Below, one piece after another: positions 35,400 to 44,632 of a stretch of DNA of 64,000 nucleotides. A program made the position numbers and the translations under genes. The DNA lies in the NCBI RefSeq assembly GCF_030131845.1, contig NZ_JASKYM010000008.1, positions 62,001 through 126,000 on the forward strand, read 5' to 3'. How positions within the stretch are numbered: the first letter of the stretch is position 1; every line of letters begins with the position of its first letter. The notes under the pieces are model-generated. The model had not been told where the DNA came from and did no database searches. It worked only from the letters and a program-made list of their open reading frames with translations. This stretch comes from Romboutsia sedimentorum (lineage in GTDB: Bacteria; Bacillota; Clostridia; Peptostreptococcales; Peptostreptococcaceae).

Positions 35400-36443
35400 T
35401 TATATTACTCCTGATTCTAATATTTTGAATGTAGCTTTTTTGCAATCAATTTCTCCTATACATCCATAAGGTATTGTTATCATCGGTGCTGTATGACCAA
35501 AGTTCATATTATACATGATGGGCAAATTTTTTAAACCTAATTCATCTCTTACTATTTTTAATATTACTAGTTTATATTCTTCATAATATTTATTATCATA
35601 AGGCTTACCAATTACTATTCCATTTACTAAACTCAAAATCCCTTGAGAACCATAATTTCTTAACCAATATTCCAAGTATGTCGGCTCTGGTGTATCTTCT
35701 GATGTTTCAATAAATAGTATAGAATTTCTCCATATCTCTTTATGTGGCCATATTTCAGTTCCTTTAATCATCTCTAACACCTCTATACATCCACCTATTA
35801 AGTTACCTTTAACTATTCCATTTCCTTGTAAGACTTCATATCCTTCGTTTTTATAGGTGTTTCTTTGTATATTTTTATTAGTAATATCCCATGGTAAATA
35901 TTCACTAGTCCAAATTTCAGAAGGGTTTATTTCTCCGATTTCATTAGTATTAAATACAGCTTTCTCAAACCAGTGTTTAGTATAATTAAACATTTCAACA
36001 TTCTCTGCAAATTCTGCTAAAATTGATGGACCATAAAAAGTAGATAAGCCTGCTTTTAAACATATAAAGTGTGATGCTGTTGTGTCTGAATATCCTATAA
36101 ATACTTTAGGATTATTCTTTATTATATCAAAATCTATATATGGTAATATTCTTATGCTTTCATCTCCACCTATACAAGAGAAAATACCTTTTATAGATTT
36201 ATCTTTAAATGCATTCATTAAATCTTCTGCTCTTTTTTGTGGATTATTGTATATGTAATTACTCCCCTTTAAAGTATTTTCCATTTCAACAACTTCAAAT
36301 CCAAATTCTTTTTCTAATCTTTCCTTACCTTGTTCATATCTCCACAATATATCTCTATCACCAGCTCCTCCCCAAGATAAGCTTACCGTTGCTATTTTAT
36401 CTCCTTTTTTAAGCGCTTTTGGTTTTATTAAATTTATCATCAA
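35400..36443 (-). CDS. S66-family serine peptidase (LD-carboxypeptidase/MccF-like)
   Basis: Cytoplasmic, 347 residues. The catalytic serine is in FIGYSDTTASH (about 118), the Glu in LFIETSEDTPEP (about 250) and the His in MNFGHTAPM (about 316). Size and the long insert favour the MccF-like S66 branch, which cleaves toxic aminoacyl nucleotides such as processed microcin C, over classical LdcA of muropeptide recycling; the two cannot be separated by eye. GAGGGGG precedes ATG. It shares the rlmH-proximal module with a type I toxin locus. Confidence 0.85.
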   Translation of the reverse strand: MMINLIKPKALKKGDKIATVSLSWGGAGDRDILWRYEQGKERLEKEFGFEVVEMENTLKGSNYIYNNPQKRAEDLMNAFKDKSIKGIFSCIGGDESIRILPYIDFDIIKNNPKVFIGYSDTTASHFICLKAGLSTFYGPSILAEFAENVEMFNYTKHWFEKAVFNTNEIGEINPSEIWTSEYLPWDITNKNIQRNTYKNEGYEVLQGNGIVKGNLIGGCIEVLEMIKGTEIWPHKEIWRNSILFIETSEDTPEPTYLEYWLRNYGSQGILSLVNGIVIGKPYDNKYYEEYKLVILKIVRDELGLKNLPIMYNMNFGHTAPMITIPYGCIGEIDCKKATFKILESGVI

Positions 36444-36480
36444 TAGCGTCCCCCTCGTTCATACTTTAAAATCATTTATA

Positions 36481-36618
36481 TTATTATTTAATCTGATTTA
36501 TGATATACTATATTGGTAAATTAATTCCCGTAGATGGATGGCTACGGAGGTTTTGAACATTTTACCCTCCCTGGGTTGTTGGTGATTTTCACTAAGCTCA
36601 AAGGAGGTGGTATTAGAT
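36481..36618 (+). promoter_or_regulatory. Promoter and structured leader of the type I toxin
   Basis: TATACT (36504-36509) is a good -10. The leader has CCGTAG / CTACGG and GGAGG / CCTCC hairpins, then AAGGAGG directly before ATG. The CCTCC segment could sequester the ribosome site. Confidence 0.55.
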
Positions 36619-36780
36619 ATGTTTGAATTTTTATTAATATGTATTCTTTCTACAATACTTATTGTAATCCTGCTTAAAAATAATATATTTTCAAGTTACA
36701 TAAGAATTAAGGTTAATATCATTGGTCTCGATATTGAGATTAAAAACAAAGAAAAAAAGTACCCATCCTCGCAAGATTAG
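36619..36780 (+). CDS. Small membrane toxin of a type I toxin-antitoxin pair (candidate)
   Basis: A 53-residue protein with one N-terminal hydrophobic helix (MFEFLLICILSTILIVILL) and a basic amphipathic tail (RIKVNIIGLDIEIKNKEKK). Start at 36619 with a strong AAGGAGGTGG site. An antisense transcript converges on its 3' end, and a copy of that antisense gene lies at 12187. This is the layout of clostridial type I pairs such as those of C. difficile. Toxicity is inferred. Confidence 0.55.
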   Translation: MFEFLLICILSTILIVILLKNNIFSSYIRIKVNIIGLDIEIKNKEKKYPSSQD

Positions 36781-36888
36781 TACTTTTCATTCTTAAAGTT
36801 ATTATATGATTTTTATCTGATAGCCCTAAAACAAAATAAATGTTCTAAGGATGCTTAGTGTTGACGCACTAAGCATTTTTTTATTTAT
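36752..36888 (-). ncRNA. Convergent antitoxin RNA (candidate)
   Basis: A minus-strand TATAAT (36895-36900) would start an RNA near 36888 that begins with the 10-bp hairpin ATGCTTAGTG / ACACTAAGCAT and ends at the AGTACT / GTACT hairpin with seven T (36752-36758). It overlaps the end of the toxin mRNA. Confidence 0.55.
36851..36886 (+). terminator. Toxin mRNA terminator
   Basis: ATGCTTAGTG / GCACTAAGCAT stem followed by seven T on the plus strand; the same hairpin forms the 5' end of the antitoxin RNA. Confidence 0.75.
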
Positions 36889-36953
36889 ATATTTATTATA
36901 TCAGATTTCAATTCAAAATAAACAATCAATTTTCTATTTAAAATCGTGCTCCC

Positions 36954-36971
36954 TTACTTGTGGTACGGTTC
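36954..36971 (-). repeat. rlmH 3' end, parental copy of the dispersed repeat (putative attB/attR)
   Basis: Minus strand GAACCGTACCACAAGTAA encodes EPYHK and stop. The dispersed copies read GAACCGTATCACAAGTAA. Similarity reaches four bases further into the gene (TAAC). The rlmH terminus is the staphylococcal SCC integration site. Confidence 0.8.
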
Positions 36972-37433
36972 ATTGTTATTTATTCTAAACGCTCTATAAA
37001 CTTGCTCCAAAAGTATCAACTTCATCATTTGATGTGGAAAAGTCATCTTAGAGAAAGATAATTTATAATCAGCCCTACTTAAAACCTCATCACAAAGCCC
37101 TAACGATCCACCTATAACAAAAGTTATATGACTATGTCCTCTAACACCAAGCTTGCTTATAGTATCTGCTAACTCCTCAGACGACAAATTCTTACCATCA
37201 ATAGCAAGAGCTATAACATAGCTATTATTCTTAATCTTACTAAGTATCTTCTTACCTTCTTTATCCTTAACTATCAACATATCCTTTGGACTTAAATTTT
37301 CCGGGCACTTTTCATCATCAAGTTCTACTAAATCTAATTTACAATATTTAGATAGCCTTTTAACAAACTCTTCTATACCTAACTTTAAATATTTTTCTTT
37401 TAACTTTCCTACACTAATAACTGTTATATTCAT
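36954..37433 (-). CDS. rlmH: 23S rRNA pseudouridine-1915 N3-methyltransferase RlmH
   Basis: SPOUT methyltransferase acting on helix 69 of 23S rRNA in the assembled ribosome. The 159-residue length is standard. SAM-binding knot motifs FVIGGSLGL near 105 and [20 protein letters not shown] near 127 are present, and it ends with the invariant YHK that contacts rRNA. The 3' end doubles as the source of the repeats spread over the next 37 kb. 36 nt downstream of walJ. Confidence 0.95.
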   Translation of the reverse strand: MNITVISVGKLKEKYLKLGIEEFVKRLSKYCKLDLVELDDEKCPENLSPKDMLIVKDKEGKKILSKIKNNSYVIALAIDGKNLSSEELADTISKLGVRGHSHITFVIGGSLGLCDEVLSRADYKLSFSKMTFPHQMMKLILLEQVYRAFRINNNEPYHK

Positions 37434-37469
37434 AAAACTGTCTCCTTAATCCGTTCTTATCTAAAATTA

Positions 37470-38264
37470 CTACTTTATACTATAAACATCCGATATCTGT
37501 TCTCTAGATAAAACATCTAGCTTAACATCTTGTCCAACTATTATATCGCTTTGACTTAATATTCCCTTAGAAGTTTCATAAGCTAATTCTGGGAAGTTAT
37601 TTTCTTTACTTAAATGGGCTAATAAAATTCTTTCAGTTCCCTCTTTTATAAGTTCAATACAAAAATTAGCTGCATCTTCGTTTGATAAATGGCCTTCCTC
37701 AGACATTACCCTCTTTTTCAAAGCATATGGATAAGATCCCATCATAAGCATGTTAGGGTCGTAGTTTGACTCTAGTATAACTAGCTTAGATTTATATAAA
37801 TGTTTTTTCAAATTTTCTGTTATCATTCCTATATCCGTAGCTATAGACATCTTTTCATTATCAGCATAAAAATTATATCCTACCGCATCAGATGCATCAT
37901 GAGATATTGAAAACGGTCTTACTACCACATCCCCTAGTGAATATGTTTTATCATTTTCAAATACCTTCATATTATGGTCCTTAATATCGCCTATCTTATC
38001 TTTCATAGCACACCATGTTTTTATATTTGCAAATATAGGTAAGTCAAATTTCCTAGACATTATCCCCGCACCTTTTATATGGTCTGAATGTTCATGTGTT
38101 ATAAATATTCCTTTTACTTTATCTATATCTACCTCTATATCGTTAAGCCCAGTTGTTATTCTTTTGCCACTAAGACCTGCATCAACTAATATAGATGTAT
38201 CCTTATATCCTACATAATGACAGTTCCCACTACTTCCGCTTCCTATTGAACAATATTTTAGCAT
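37470..38264 (-). CDS. Metallo-beta-lactamase-fold exonuclease-like protein WalJ/YycJ
   Basis: A 264-residue MBL-fold hydrolase with the metal motif THEHSDHIKGAG near 57 and further ligands in ISHDASDAVGY and LAHLSKENN. YycJ/WalJ proteins have 5'-3' exonuclease activity and affect replication-cell division coordination and mutation rate. The gene precedes rlmH as in many firmicutes, though the walRK genes are not adjacent here. Confidence 0.88.
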   Translation of the reverse strand: MLKYCSIGSGSSGNCHYVGYKDTSILVDAGLSGKRITTGLNDIEVDIDKVKGIFITHEHSDHIKGAGIMSRKFDLPIFANIKTWCAMKDKIGDIKDHNMKVFENDKTYSLGDVVVRPFSISHDASDAVGYNFYADNEKMSIATDIGMITENLKKHLYKSKLVILESNYDPNMLMMGSYPYALKKRVMSEEGHLSNEDAANFCIELIKEGTERILLAHLSKENNFPELAYETSKGILSQSDIIVGQDVKLDVLSREQISDVYSIK

Positions 38265-38306
38265 TCAGTCACCTCATTTTCTCATAATCATAAGATATAT
38301 TATACC

Positions 38307-38344
38307 AAAAAAACAGAGCATTAAATAAAAATTTAATACTCTGG
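38307..38344 (-). terminator. Terminator of the M1 peptidase gene
   Basis: CAGAGTATTAAAT / TTAATGCTCTG stem with seven T on the minus strand, 8 nt past the stop codon. Confidence 0.8.
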
Positions 38345-38351
38345 GTAAAAT

Positions 38352-39824
38352 TTACTTATATTCTCTTATAATTTTATCTATATCTACACCTTTACTGTTC
38401 CACATCTCTACAAACTTTGCACCATTTACATTCTGATACATATATGTACTGTAGTATTGTTTTAATGTATCAAAGAATACTTTATCTCCAACTTTATTTC
38501 TAACTTCATTAAAAGCTACAGCACCTTTAGTATATACATTTAAACTATATTCTGTAGAATCTTTATACTTAGTTGTTGGCTTAAATATATTTTCACAAAT
38601 TTGATTCTTTGTTTGAATTTCCATAGTTTTAATTAATTTATCTCCAACTTCTTTTCCATATTTCTTTTCAAAATATAGAACTGTTGAATATTCAGTAAGT
38701 GCTTCATCTAACCAAGGTTCACTTATCTCATCATTGCCTATTACTGAATACCACCATTGATGAGCTGTTTCATGTGCTATTACATACTCTAATAAAAACT
38801 TATCTTTTTTATTATATAAACTTTGATCTATCATTACTAATGTAGGATATTCCATGCCACCTATATAAAAATCACTAGCCACTACAGAATATGTATCATA
38901 TGGATATTTGCCAAATAGCTCACTAAAAATTTTAATAGAATCTTTTGCAATTTTAGTAACATCGCCTGAAATTTCTTTATTTAAATTATATGTATTTATA
39001 GATACATCTTTATATGAGTCTCTGTTTATATCAAACTTAGTACTCAATACAAAAGCAAAATCTCTCACTTTTTTTGCTTCTATTTTATAAAGTTTCTTTT
39101 CTTTATCTGATTTTTCACTAACTACTTTGCCTGTAGAACCCATTTTATATTTTTGCGGAATTAGTATATTTATATAAAAATCACTAGTTTCACTATAAAA
39201 AGGATCTCCTAAAGTTTCATAACCTTTTAAGTTCCAACCTCTTTCATCTTGAACACACGCTATAGGAAACCAATTAGTTACATTTATAGTATTATCTCCA
39301 TAACCAAATCTTCCTTCTGAATTAGGTATCTTAACATTATATTTCATATCTATTGATGTTTTATCTCCTGGCTTTAGCTGCTTATCTAATTTTATTTCTA
39401 ATAAATCATTCTTTTCACCTTTTATCTTGTATTCTAATTTTTCATTATTATTTAAAATATTTTTTAAATCTATGTACCCTTCATTAAAACCATTAGGATA
39501 TGCTTGTTTCATTTCTGATTTTTCAAAAGGAGCAAATTCTTTTCTAGAAAATGCATTAGGATATATGTGGAAGTATATTTTATCTAAATCATTTTTTGTG
39601 TTATTTGCATATTCTATATTCTGATTACACATTAATCTTTTGGTCTGATCATCAAAAACTACATCCATGGTATATCTATTTATGCTTTTTTCAGTAACAG
39701 CATTTGATGTTTGCACACTTTTTTTATCTCTTTGTAAATATAGACCTCCCCCTCCTATCAACAAAGCTAATACTAGTATTCTTGATAAATTTTTTCTTAC
39801 TTTTTTACTGAAATTTATTACCAA
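38352..39824 (-). CDS. Membrane-anchored M1-family metallopeptidase
   Basis: About 490 residues with an N-terminal membrane anchor (ILVLALLIGGGGLYL). The gluzincin zinc site VIAHETAHQWW (about 340) and the downstream WLDEALTEY glutamate are intact, and the exopeptidase motif GGMEYPTLV lies near 310. It lacks the C-terminal helical domain of full aminopeptidase N. TTG at 39824 is preferred because GGGAGGGG lies immediately before it. Faces outside the membrane; substrate unknown. Confidence 0.85.
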   Translation of the reverse strand: MVINFSKKVRKNLSRILVLALLIGGGGLYLQRDKKSVQTSNAVTEKSINRYTMDVVFDDQTKRLMCNQNIEYANNTKNDLDKIYFHIYPNAFSRKEFAPFEKSEMKQAYPNGFNEGYIDLKNILNNNEKLEYKIKGEKNDLLEIKLDKQLKPGDKTSIDMKYNVKIPNSEGRFGYGDNTINVTNWFPIACVQDERGWNLKGYETLGDPFYSETSDFYINILIPQKYKMGSTGKVVSEKSDKEKKLYKIEAKKVRDFAFVLSTKFDINRDSYKDVSINTYNLNKEISGDVTKIAKDSIKIFSELFGKYPYDTYSVVASDFYIGGMEYPTLVMIDQSLYNKKDKFLLEYVIAHETAHQWWYSVIGNDEISEPWLDEALTEYSTVLYFEKKYGKEVGDKLIKTMEIQTKNQICENIFKPTTKYKDSTEYSLNVYTKGAVAFNEVRNKVGDKVFFDTLKQYYSTYMYQNVNGAKFVEMWNSKGVDIDKIIREYK

Positions 39825-39972
39825 ATTATCCCCTCCCATTTAATATGAATAATTTATTTATTTTTATACAAGATAAATTTATAATGATTTTTATGCTATA
39901 ATTCATTGTTATGACTTATAGCTTACAATTAAAACTATATATTTATGATATAATCTAGAATGAGGTGATAAA

Positions 39973-41034
39973 ATGTTTTTTAAAGAAGTTAATGAAACTG
40001 ACTTAGGCGAAACTGCTATTGCAAATATCTTTATAGATATATTTATGCCAATGGCGGACGGGTTATACGTCAAAGTTTATCTATTAGCATATAGAATAGT
40101 TTGCGACCGAAATAATAATCTTAAATATGATAATAATTCAATTGCTAGAGATTTAAACATTCCTCTTTCTGATGTAATAGCTGCATGGAAATTTTGGCAA
40201 AATAAAGGGATAATCAAAATGCATAAAAATGAAGGATCTGATGATTTTGATTACTCAATAGAATTTTTAGATTTAAAAAGATTGTGTACTGAAAATACAT
40301 TAATCAATACAGCATCAATAAAATCTGATTCTGATAGAATTGCTTCTACAGCTGAAAACCCTAGTATGAGCAAAATGTTTTCTTCTATAAGTAAGATAGT
40401 TGGGAGATATCTAGAACCAAGCGAAAGCACAGCTATAATGAGCATAATGGAAAAATACAATGTAACTTATGATTTAATGATTTATGCTTATCAATATATA
40501 AAGGATTCAACTGGTTCATCAAAACCAGTTAAATATATGGAAGGTGTAATTAGAAATTGGTATGATTCTAACTTACATACTACTGAAGACGTTAAAAATA
40601 GCTTTGCTTTAAAAAGTGAACGTTATAATTTATATAAAACTGTATTCAATGAATTAGGATTTTATAGACAAGCATCTAATCCTGAGAAGCGCACTATAGA
40701 TACTTGGTTAGATGATTACAACATGGACATAGAGTTAATACTTGAAGCGTGTTCTAAGGCTAAAAATGTGTCAAATCCTTCTATTACATTTATAAATGGT
40801 GTAATTAAAAAGTGGAATGAAAAAAATGTTAAAAATTTAAGTGATTTAAAATTATTTGAAGAAGAATATAAGCAAACTAAAACTAGCGAAAAAAAATCTT
40901 CTGCTTCTCATAATAAAAAATCTCTTCCGACAGTTAAAACTAGGTTCCACAATATAAATCAAACTTTTAATAAATATAGTCCTGATGAACTTGAAAAAAT
41001 TCTTCAAGAAAGTCAAAAAGATAAATTTAAGTAG
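39973..41034 (+). CDS. DnaD-domain replication initiation protein
   Basis: A 353-residue protein. Winged-helix N-terminus (about 30-85, SIARDLNIPLSDVIAAWKFW) followed by two DnaD/DnaB2 domains (about 130-205 and 215-275), each ending in a V(I/E)xxW-type motif such as VIRNWYDSN and VIKKWNEKN. It acts with the next gene to load the replicative helicase. GAGGTGA precedes ATG; 8 nt to the DnaC-type gene. Confidence 0.87.
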   Translation: MFFKEVNETDLGETAIANIFIDIFMPMADGLYVKVYLLAYRIVCDRNNNLKYDNNSIARDLNIPLSDVIAAWKFWQNKGIIKMHKNEGSDDFDYSIEFLDLKRLCTENTLINTASIKSDSDRIASTAENPSMSKMFSSISKIVGRYLEPSESTAIMSIMEKYNVTYDLMIYAYQYIKDSTGSSKPVKYMEGVIRNWYDSNLHTTEDVKNSFALKSERYNLYKTVFNELGFYRQASNPEKRTIDTWLDDYNMDIELILEACSKAKNVSNPSITFINGVIKKWNEKNVKNLSDLKLFEEEYKQTKTSEKKSSASHNKKSLPTVKTRFHNINQTFNKYSPDELEKILQESQKDKFK

Positions 41035-41042
41035 GTGATTAA

Positions 41043-42032
41043 ATGAACGAATTAACTTTAAGAGATATATTAAGATCATATGAAAAAAGAAGAGACTTAG
41101 CCAAACTTCAATTAGAAGAAAGACAAAAAGATGTTTATTCTCAAATTCCAGAAATTAAAGATATAGATGAGGAAATATCTAAATTAGGATTAAGCCTTAT
41201 AAAATTGGTTCTTCAAAATCCTAAGGATAAAGATTATATTGTAGCTGATGCAAAAGATAAAATCGATAAACTAAAAGAAAAAAAAGATTTTTTACTAAAT
41301 AAATTTAATGTACCTAGTGGTTATTTAGAGATTATGTATAATTGTAAAGTGTGTAACGACAAAGGATTCTTACAAAGTGGACAAAAATGCAACTGTTTTA
41401 AACAAGAAATAGTAAATGAAGCTTACAAAATGTCTAATTTATCTAGAATGCTTAACACTCAAAATTTTTCTAATTTTGATGGTTCTTTATTTTCTGCAAA
41501 AAAAGCTGAAGGCTTTAACGTTTCTCCAAGACAAAGCATAAGTGAAATTTTTAATATATGTGATGACTTTGTTAAAAACTTTGAGATTGATAATAACGAG
41601 AACTTATTGTTTTATGGTGATACAGGCTTAGGAAAAACATTTATGAGTAACTGTATAGCTAAAGAAATTCTAGATAAGGGGCATATAGTTATATATCAAA
41701 CGGCCTTTAAGATGTTTGAGATTATAGAAGATTATAAGTTTAAAAATGCAGACGAACATATAAGTAAAGATAACTATAATAACATTTTTGAATGTGATTT
41801 ATTAATTATTGATGATTTAGGTACTGAACTAGCAAATTCATTCACAAACAGTGAATTATTCAATATTTTAAATACTAGATTACTAAACGGAAAGAAAACA
41901 ATAATCTCTACAAACTTAACTCCTTCTCAATTAGGTGAAGACTATACTCAAAGAATATTCTCAAGAATATTTGATAGGTTTAGAATGGTTAAATTTATAG
42001 GAGACGATTTAAGATGGGCTCAACAAATATAG
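41043..42032 (+). CDS. Helicase loader, DnaC/DnaI-type AAA+ ATPase
   Basis: A 329-residue loader. N-terminal helical domain with zinc-ribbon-like CKVCNDKGF...CNC (about 100-120), Walker A FYGDTGLGKTF near 196, Walker B LLIIDDLGTE near 258, arginine finger region FSRIFDRFRM near 312. Loads DnaB on the unwound origin. Follows the DnaD-like gene; its stop overlaps the terminator stem. Confidence 0.9.
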   Translation: MNELTLRDILRSYEKRRDLAKLQLEERQKDVYSQIPEIKDIDEEISKLGLSLIKLVLQNPKDKDYIVADAKDKIDKLKEKKDFLLNKFNVPSGYLEIMYNCKVCNDKGFLQSGQKCNCFKQEIVNEAYKMSNLSRMLNTQNFSNFDGSLFSAKKAEGFNVSPRQSISEIFNICDDFVKNFEIDNNENLLFYGDTGLGKTFMSNCIAKEILDKGHIVIYQTAFKMFEIIEDYKFKNADEHISKDNYNNIFECDLLIIDDLGTELANSFTNSELFNILNTRLLNGKKTIISTNLTPSQLGEDYTQRIFSRIFDRFRMVKFIGDDLRWAQQI

Positions 42033-42066
42033 TAGAAGATGTTAACACTATCTTCTACTTTTTTTA
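42031..42066 (+). terminator. Terminator of the dnaD-dnaC operon
   Basis: AGTAGAAGAT / ATCTTCTACT stem then seven T. Confidence 0.88.
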
Positions 42067-42091
42067 TTTTAAATTATATACAATTTAAAAT

Positions 42092-42120
42092 AAAAAAAAC
42101 TCTTAGAAAATCTAAGAGTT
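42092..42120 (-). terminator. Terminator of the tRNA operon
   Basis: AACTCTTAGA / TCTAAGAGTT stem followed by a T run on the minus strand, just past tRNA-Thr. Confidence 0.85.
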
Positions 42121-42124
42121 TGAT

Positions 42125-42199
42125 TGGAGCTAGTGATAGGAATCGAACCTACAACCTGCTGATTACAAGTCAGCTGCTCTACCGTTGAGCCACACTAGC
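42125..42199 (-). tRNA. tRNA-Thr (TGT)
   Basis: Seven-pair acceptor GCTAGTG / CACTAGC, T-loop GTTCGATTC, anticodon loop CTTGTAA, encoded CCA. Last of five tRNAs in one minus-strand operon. Confidence 0.95.
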
Positions 42200-42211
42200 A
42201 AAGTATTTAAT

Positions 42212-42288
42212 TGGCGACCTGGAAGGGACTCGAACCCTCGACCTCCAGCGTGACAGGCTGGCATTCTAACCAACTGAACTACCAGGCC
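42212..42288 (-). tRNA. tRNA-Asp (GTC)
   Basis: Acceptor GGCCTGG / CCAGGTC, anticodon loop CTGTCAC, T-loop GTTCGAGTC, encoded CCA. Confidence 0.95.
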
Positions 42289-42298
42289 GCATTTTAAA

Positions 42299-42374
42299 TG
42301 GTGGGACTAACAGGGCTCGAACCTGTGACCCCCTGCTTGTAAGGCAGGTGCTCTCCCAGCTGAGCTATAGTCCC
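42299..42374 (-). tRNA. tRNA-Val (TAC)
   Basis: Acceptor GGGACTA / TAGTCCC, anticodon loop CTTACAA, encoded CCA. Confidence 0.95.
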
Positions 42375-42382
42375 TGGGAATT

Positions 42383-42457
42383 TGGTGACCCATAGGGGAA
42401 TCGAACCCCTGTTACCGCCGTGAAAGGGCGGTGTCTTGACCGCTTGACCAATGGGCC
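42383..42457 (-). tRNA. tRNA-Glu (TTC)
   Basis: Acceptor GGCCCAT / ATGGGTC, anticodon loop CTTTCAC, encoded CCA. Confidence 0.95.
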
Positions 42458-42462
42458 TAAAA

Positions 42463-42538
42463 TGGTGATCCATCCGCGACTCGAACGCGGGACACCCTGA
42501 TTAAAAGTCAGGTGCTCTACCAACTGAGCTAATGGATC
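42463..42538 (-). tRNA. tRNA-Lys (TTT)
   Basis: Acceptor GATCCAT / ATGGATC, anticodon loop CTTTTAA, encoded CCA. First tRNA of the operon. Confidence 0.95.
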
Positions 42539-42716
42539 ATATCTTAGTTGTCTTTCGACTTGTTTCGCGATGTCTCGCTTACAAATATTATTATATTAGG
42601 TTTTTATATTTTCGTCAACACTTTTTTTACATTTTTTTCAATAATATTATAATTTTTTGTTAAACTACCCGTAAACCGTTGAAATCTAGCTATTTTTATA
42701 GTTTAATTTTAAAATA

Positions 42717-42748
42717 AAAATGTAGTGAGATTTTATCTCACTACACTT
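42717..42748 (-). terminator. purA terminator
   Basis: GTAGTGAGAT / ATCTCACTAC stem then ATTTTTATTTT on the minus strand. Confidence 0.85.
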
Positions 42749-42753
42749 TTTCT

Positions 42754-44076
<1,323 letters not shown>

Positions 44077-44121
44077 TTACTAATATAGTGTATCAAACAT
44101 TCGATATATTTTCAAACTTTT

Positions 44122-44442
44122 TTAATTTAACACTACTTTTAATATGTATTTTTCTATTTCTTGTAAATTGCCAATACATATTATGTGTTTTTCTAGTTTT
44201 TTAAACTTGTCTATTATTGTATCTAATTGAACTAAATCAGCTACATTACAAATTTCATGAGTTTCTCCAAGCATGGTATTAATCATAAATACTTTATAAC
44301 TATCTTTTTCTTTTAAGCAATAAATTATTATAGTTTCCTTTATATTATTATCAATTATTCTAAATAAATTTATTTCTTTGTTTATTTCTTTTATTTTTGG
44401 ATAAATATATAGTAGCGTTATATTCAATTTATTTTCCCCCAT
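44122..44442 (-). CDS. Small hypothetical protein
   Basis: A 106-residue protein without recognisable domain; alternating beta strands and helices, Lys/Ile rich (FRIIDNNIKETIIIYCLKEK). It follows the DnaA-box cluster and a dnaB terminator and precedes purA. GGGG lies close before ATG. Real-gene call rests on position and codon pattern. Confidence 0.55.
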   Translation of the reverse strand: MGENKLNITLLYIYPKIKEINKEINLFRIIDNNIKETIIIYCLKEKDSYKVFMINTMLGETHEICNVADLVQLDTIIDKFKKLEKHIICIGNLQEIEKYILKVVLN

Positions 44443-44465
44443 ATAAATTTATATTTATGCACAAC

Positions 44466-44492
44466 AAAAGCAAGCTAATAGCTTGCTTTTGT
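44466..44492 (-). terminator. Terminator after dnaB
   Basis: ACAAAAGCAAGCT / AGCTTGCTTTTGT symmetric stem with T runs on both strands. Confidence 0.75.
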
Positions 44493-44494
44493 AT

Positions 44495-44615
44495 TTATCC
44501 ACATGCTACCTGTGGACAGTGTGGATAACTTTTTATCTATTTTTCAATACTTATACATGTTTTTTGACATGTATCCACAACATTCGAGTGGGTCAAAAGT
44601 ATGTTCTGTGGATAT
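44495..44615. promoter_or_regulatory. DnaA-box cluster
   Basis: Two perfect boxes, TTATCCACA (44495-44503) and TGTGGATAA (44520-44528), face each other. One-mismatch boxes GTATCCACA (44571-44579) and TGTGGATAT (44607-44615) and a weaker TGTGGACAG (44511) fill the rest. No adjacent coding sequence. Confidence 0.65.
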
Positions 44616-44632
44616 TTGTAGATATTAATTTA

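Noticed and set aside
115-36971. CRISPR array from the repeated palindromes
   Set aside because: Spacing runs from hundreds of bases to 10 kb, no uniform spacers and no cas genes.
36954-36971. rlmH truncated or altered by insertion
   Set aside because: The encoded C-terminus EPYHK is the normal invariant RlmH ending, so the gene is intact, as expected for an att that preserves the coding end.
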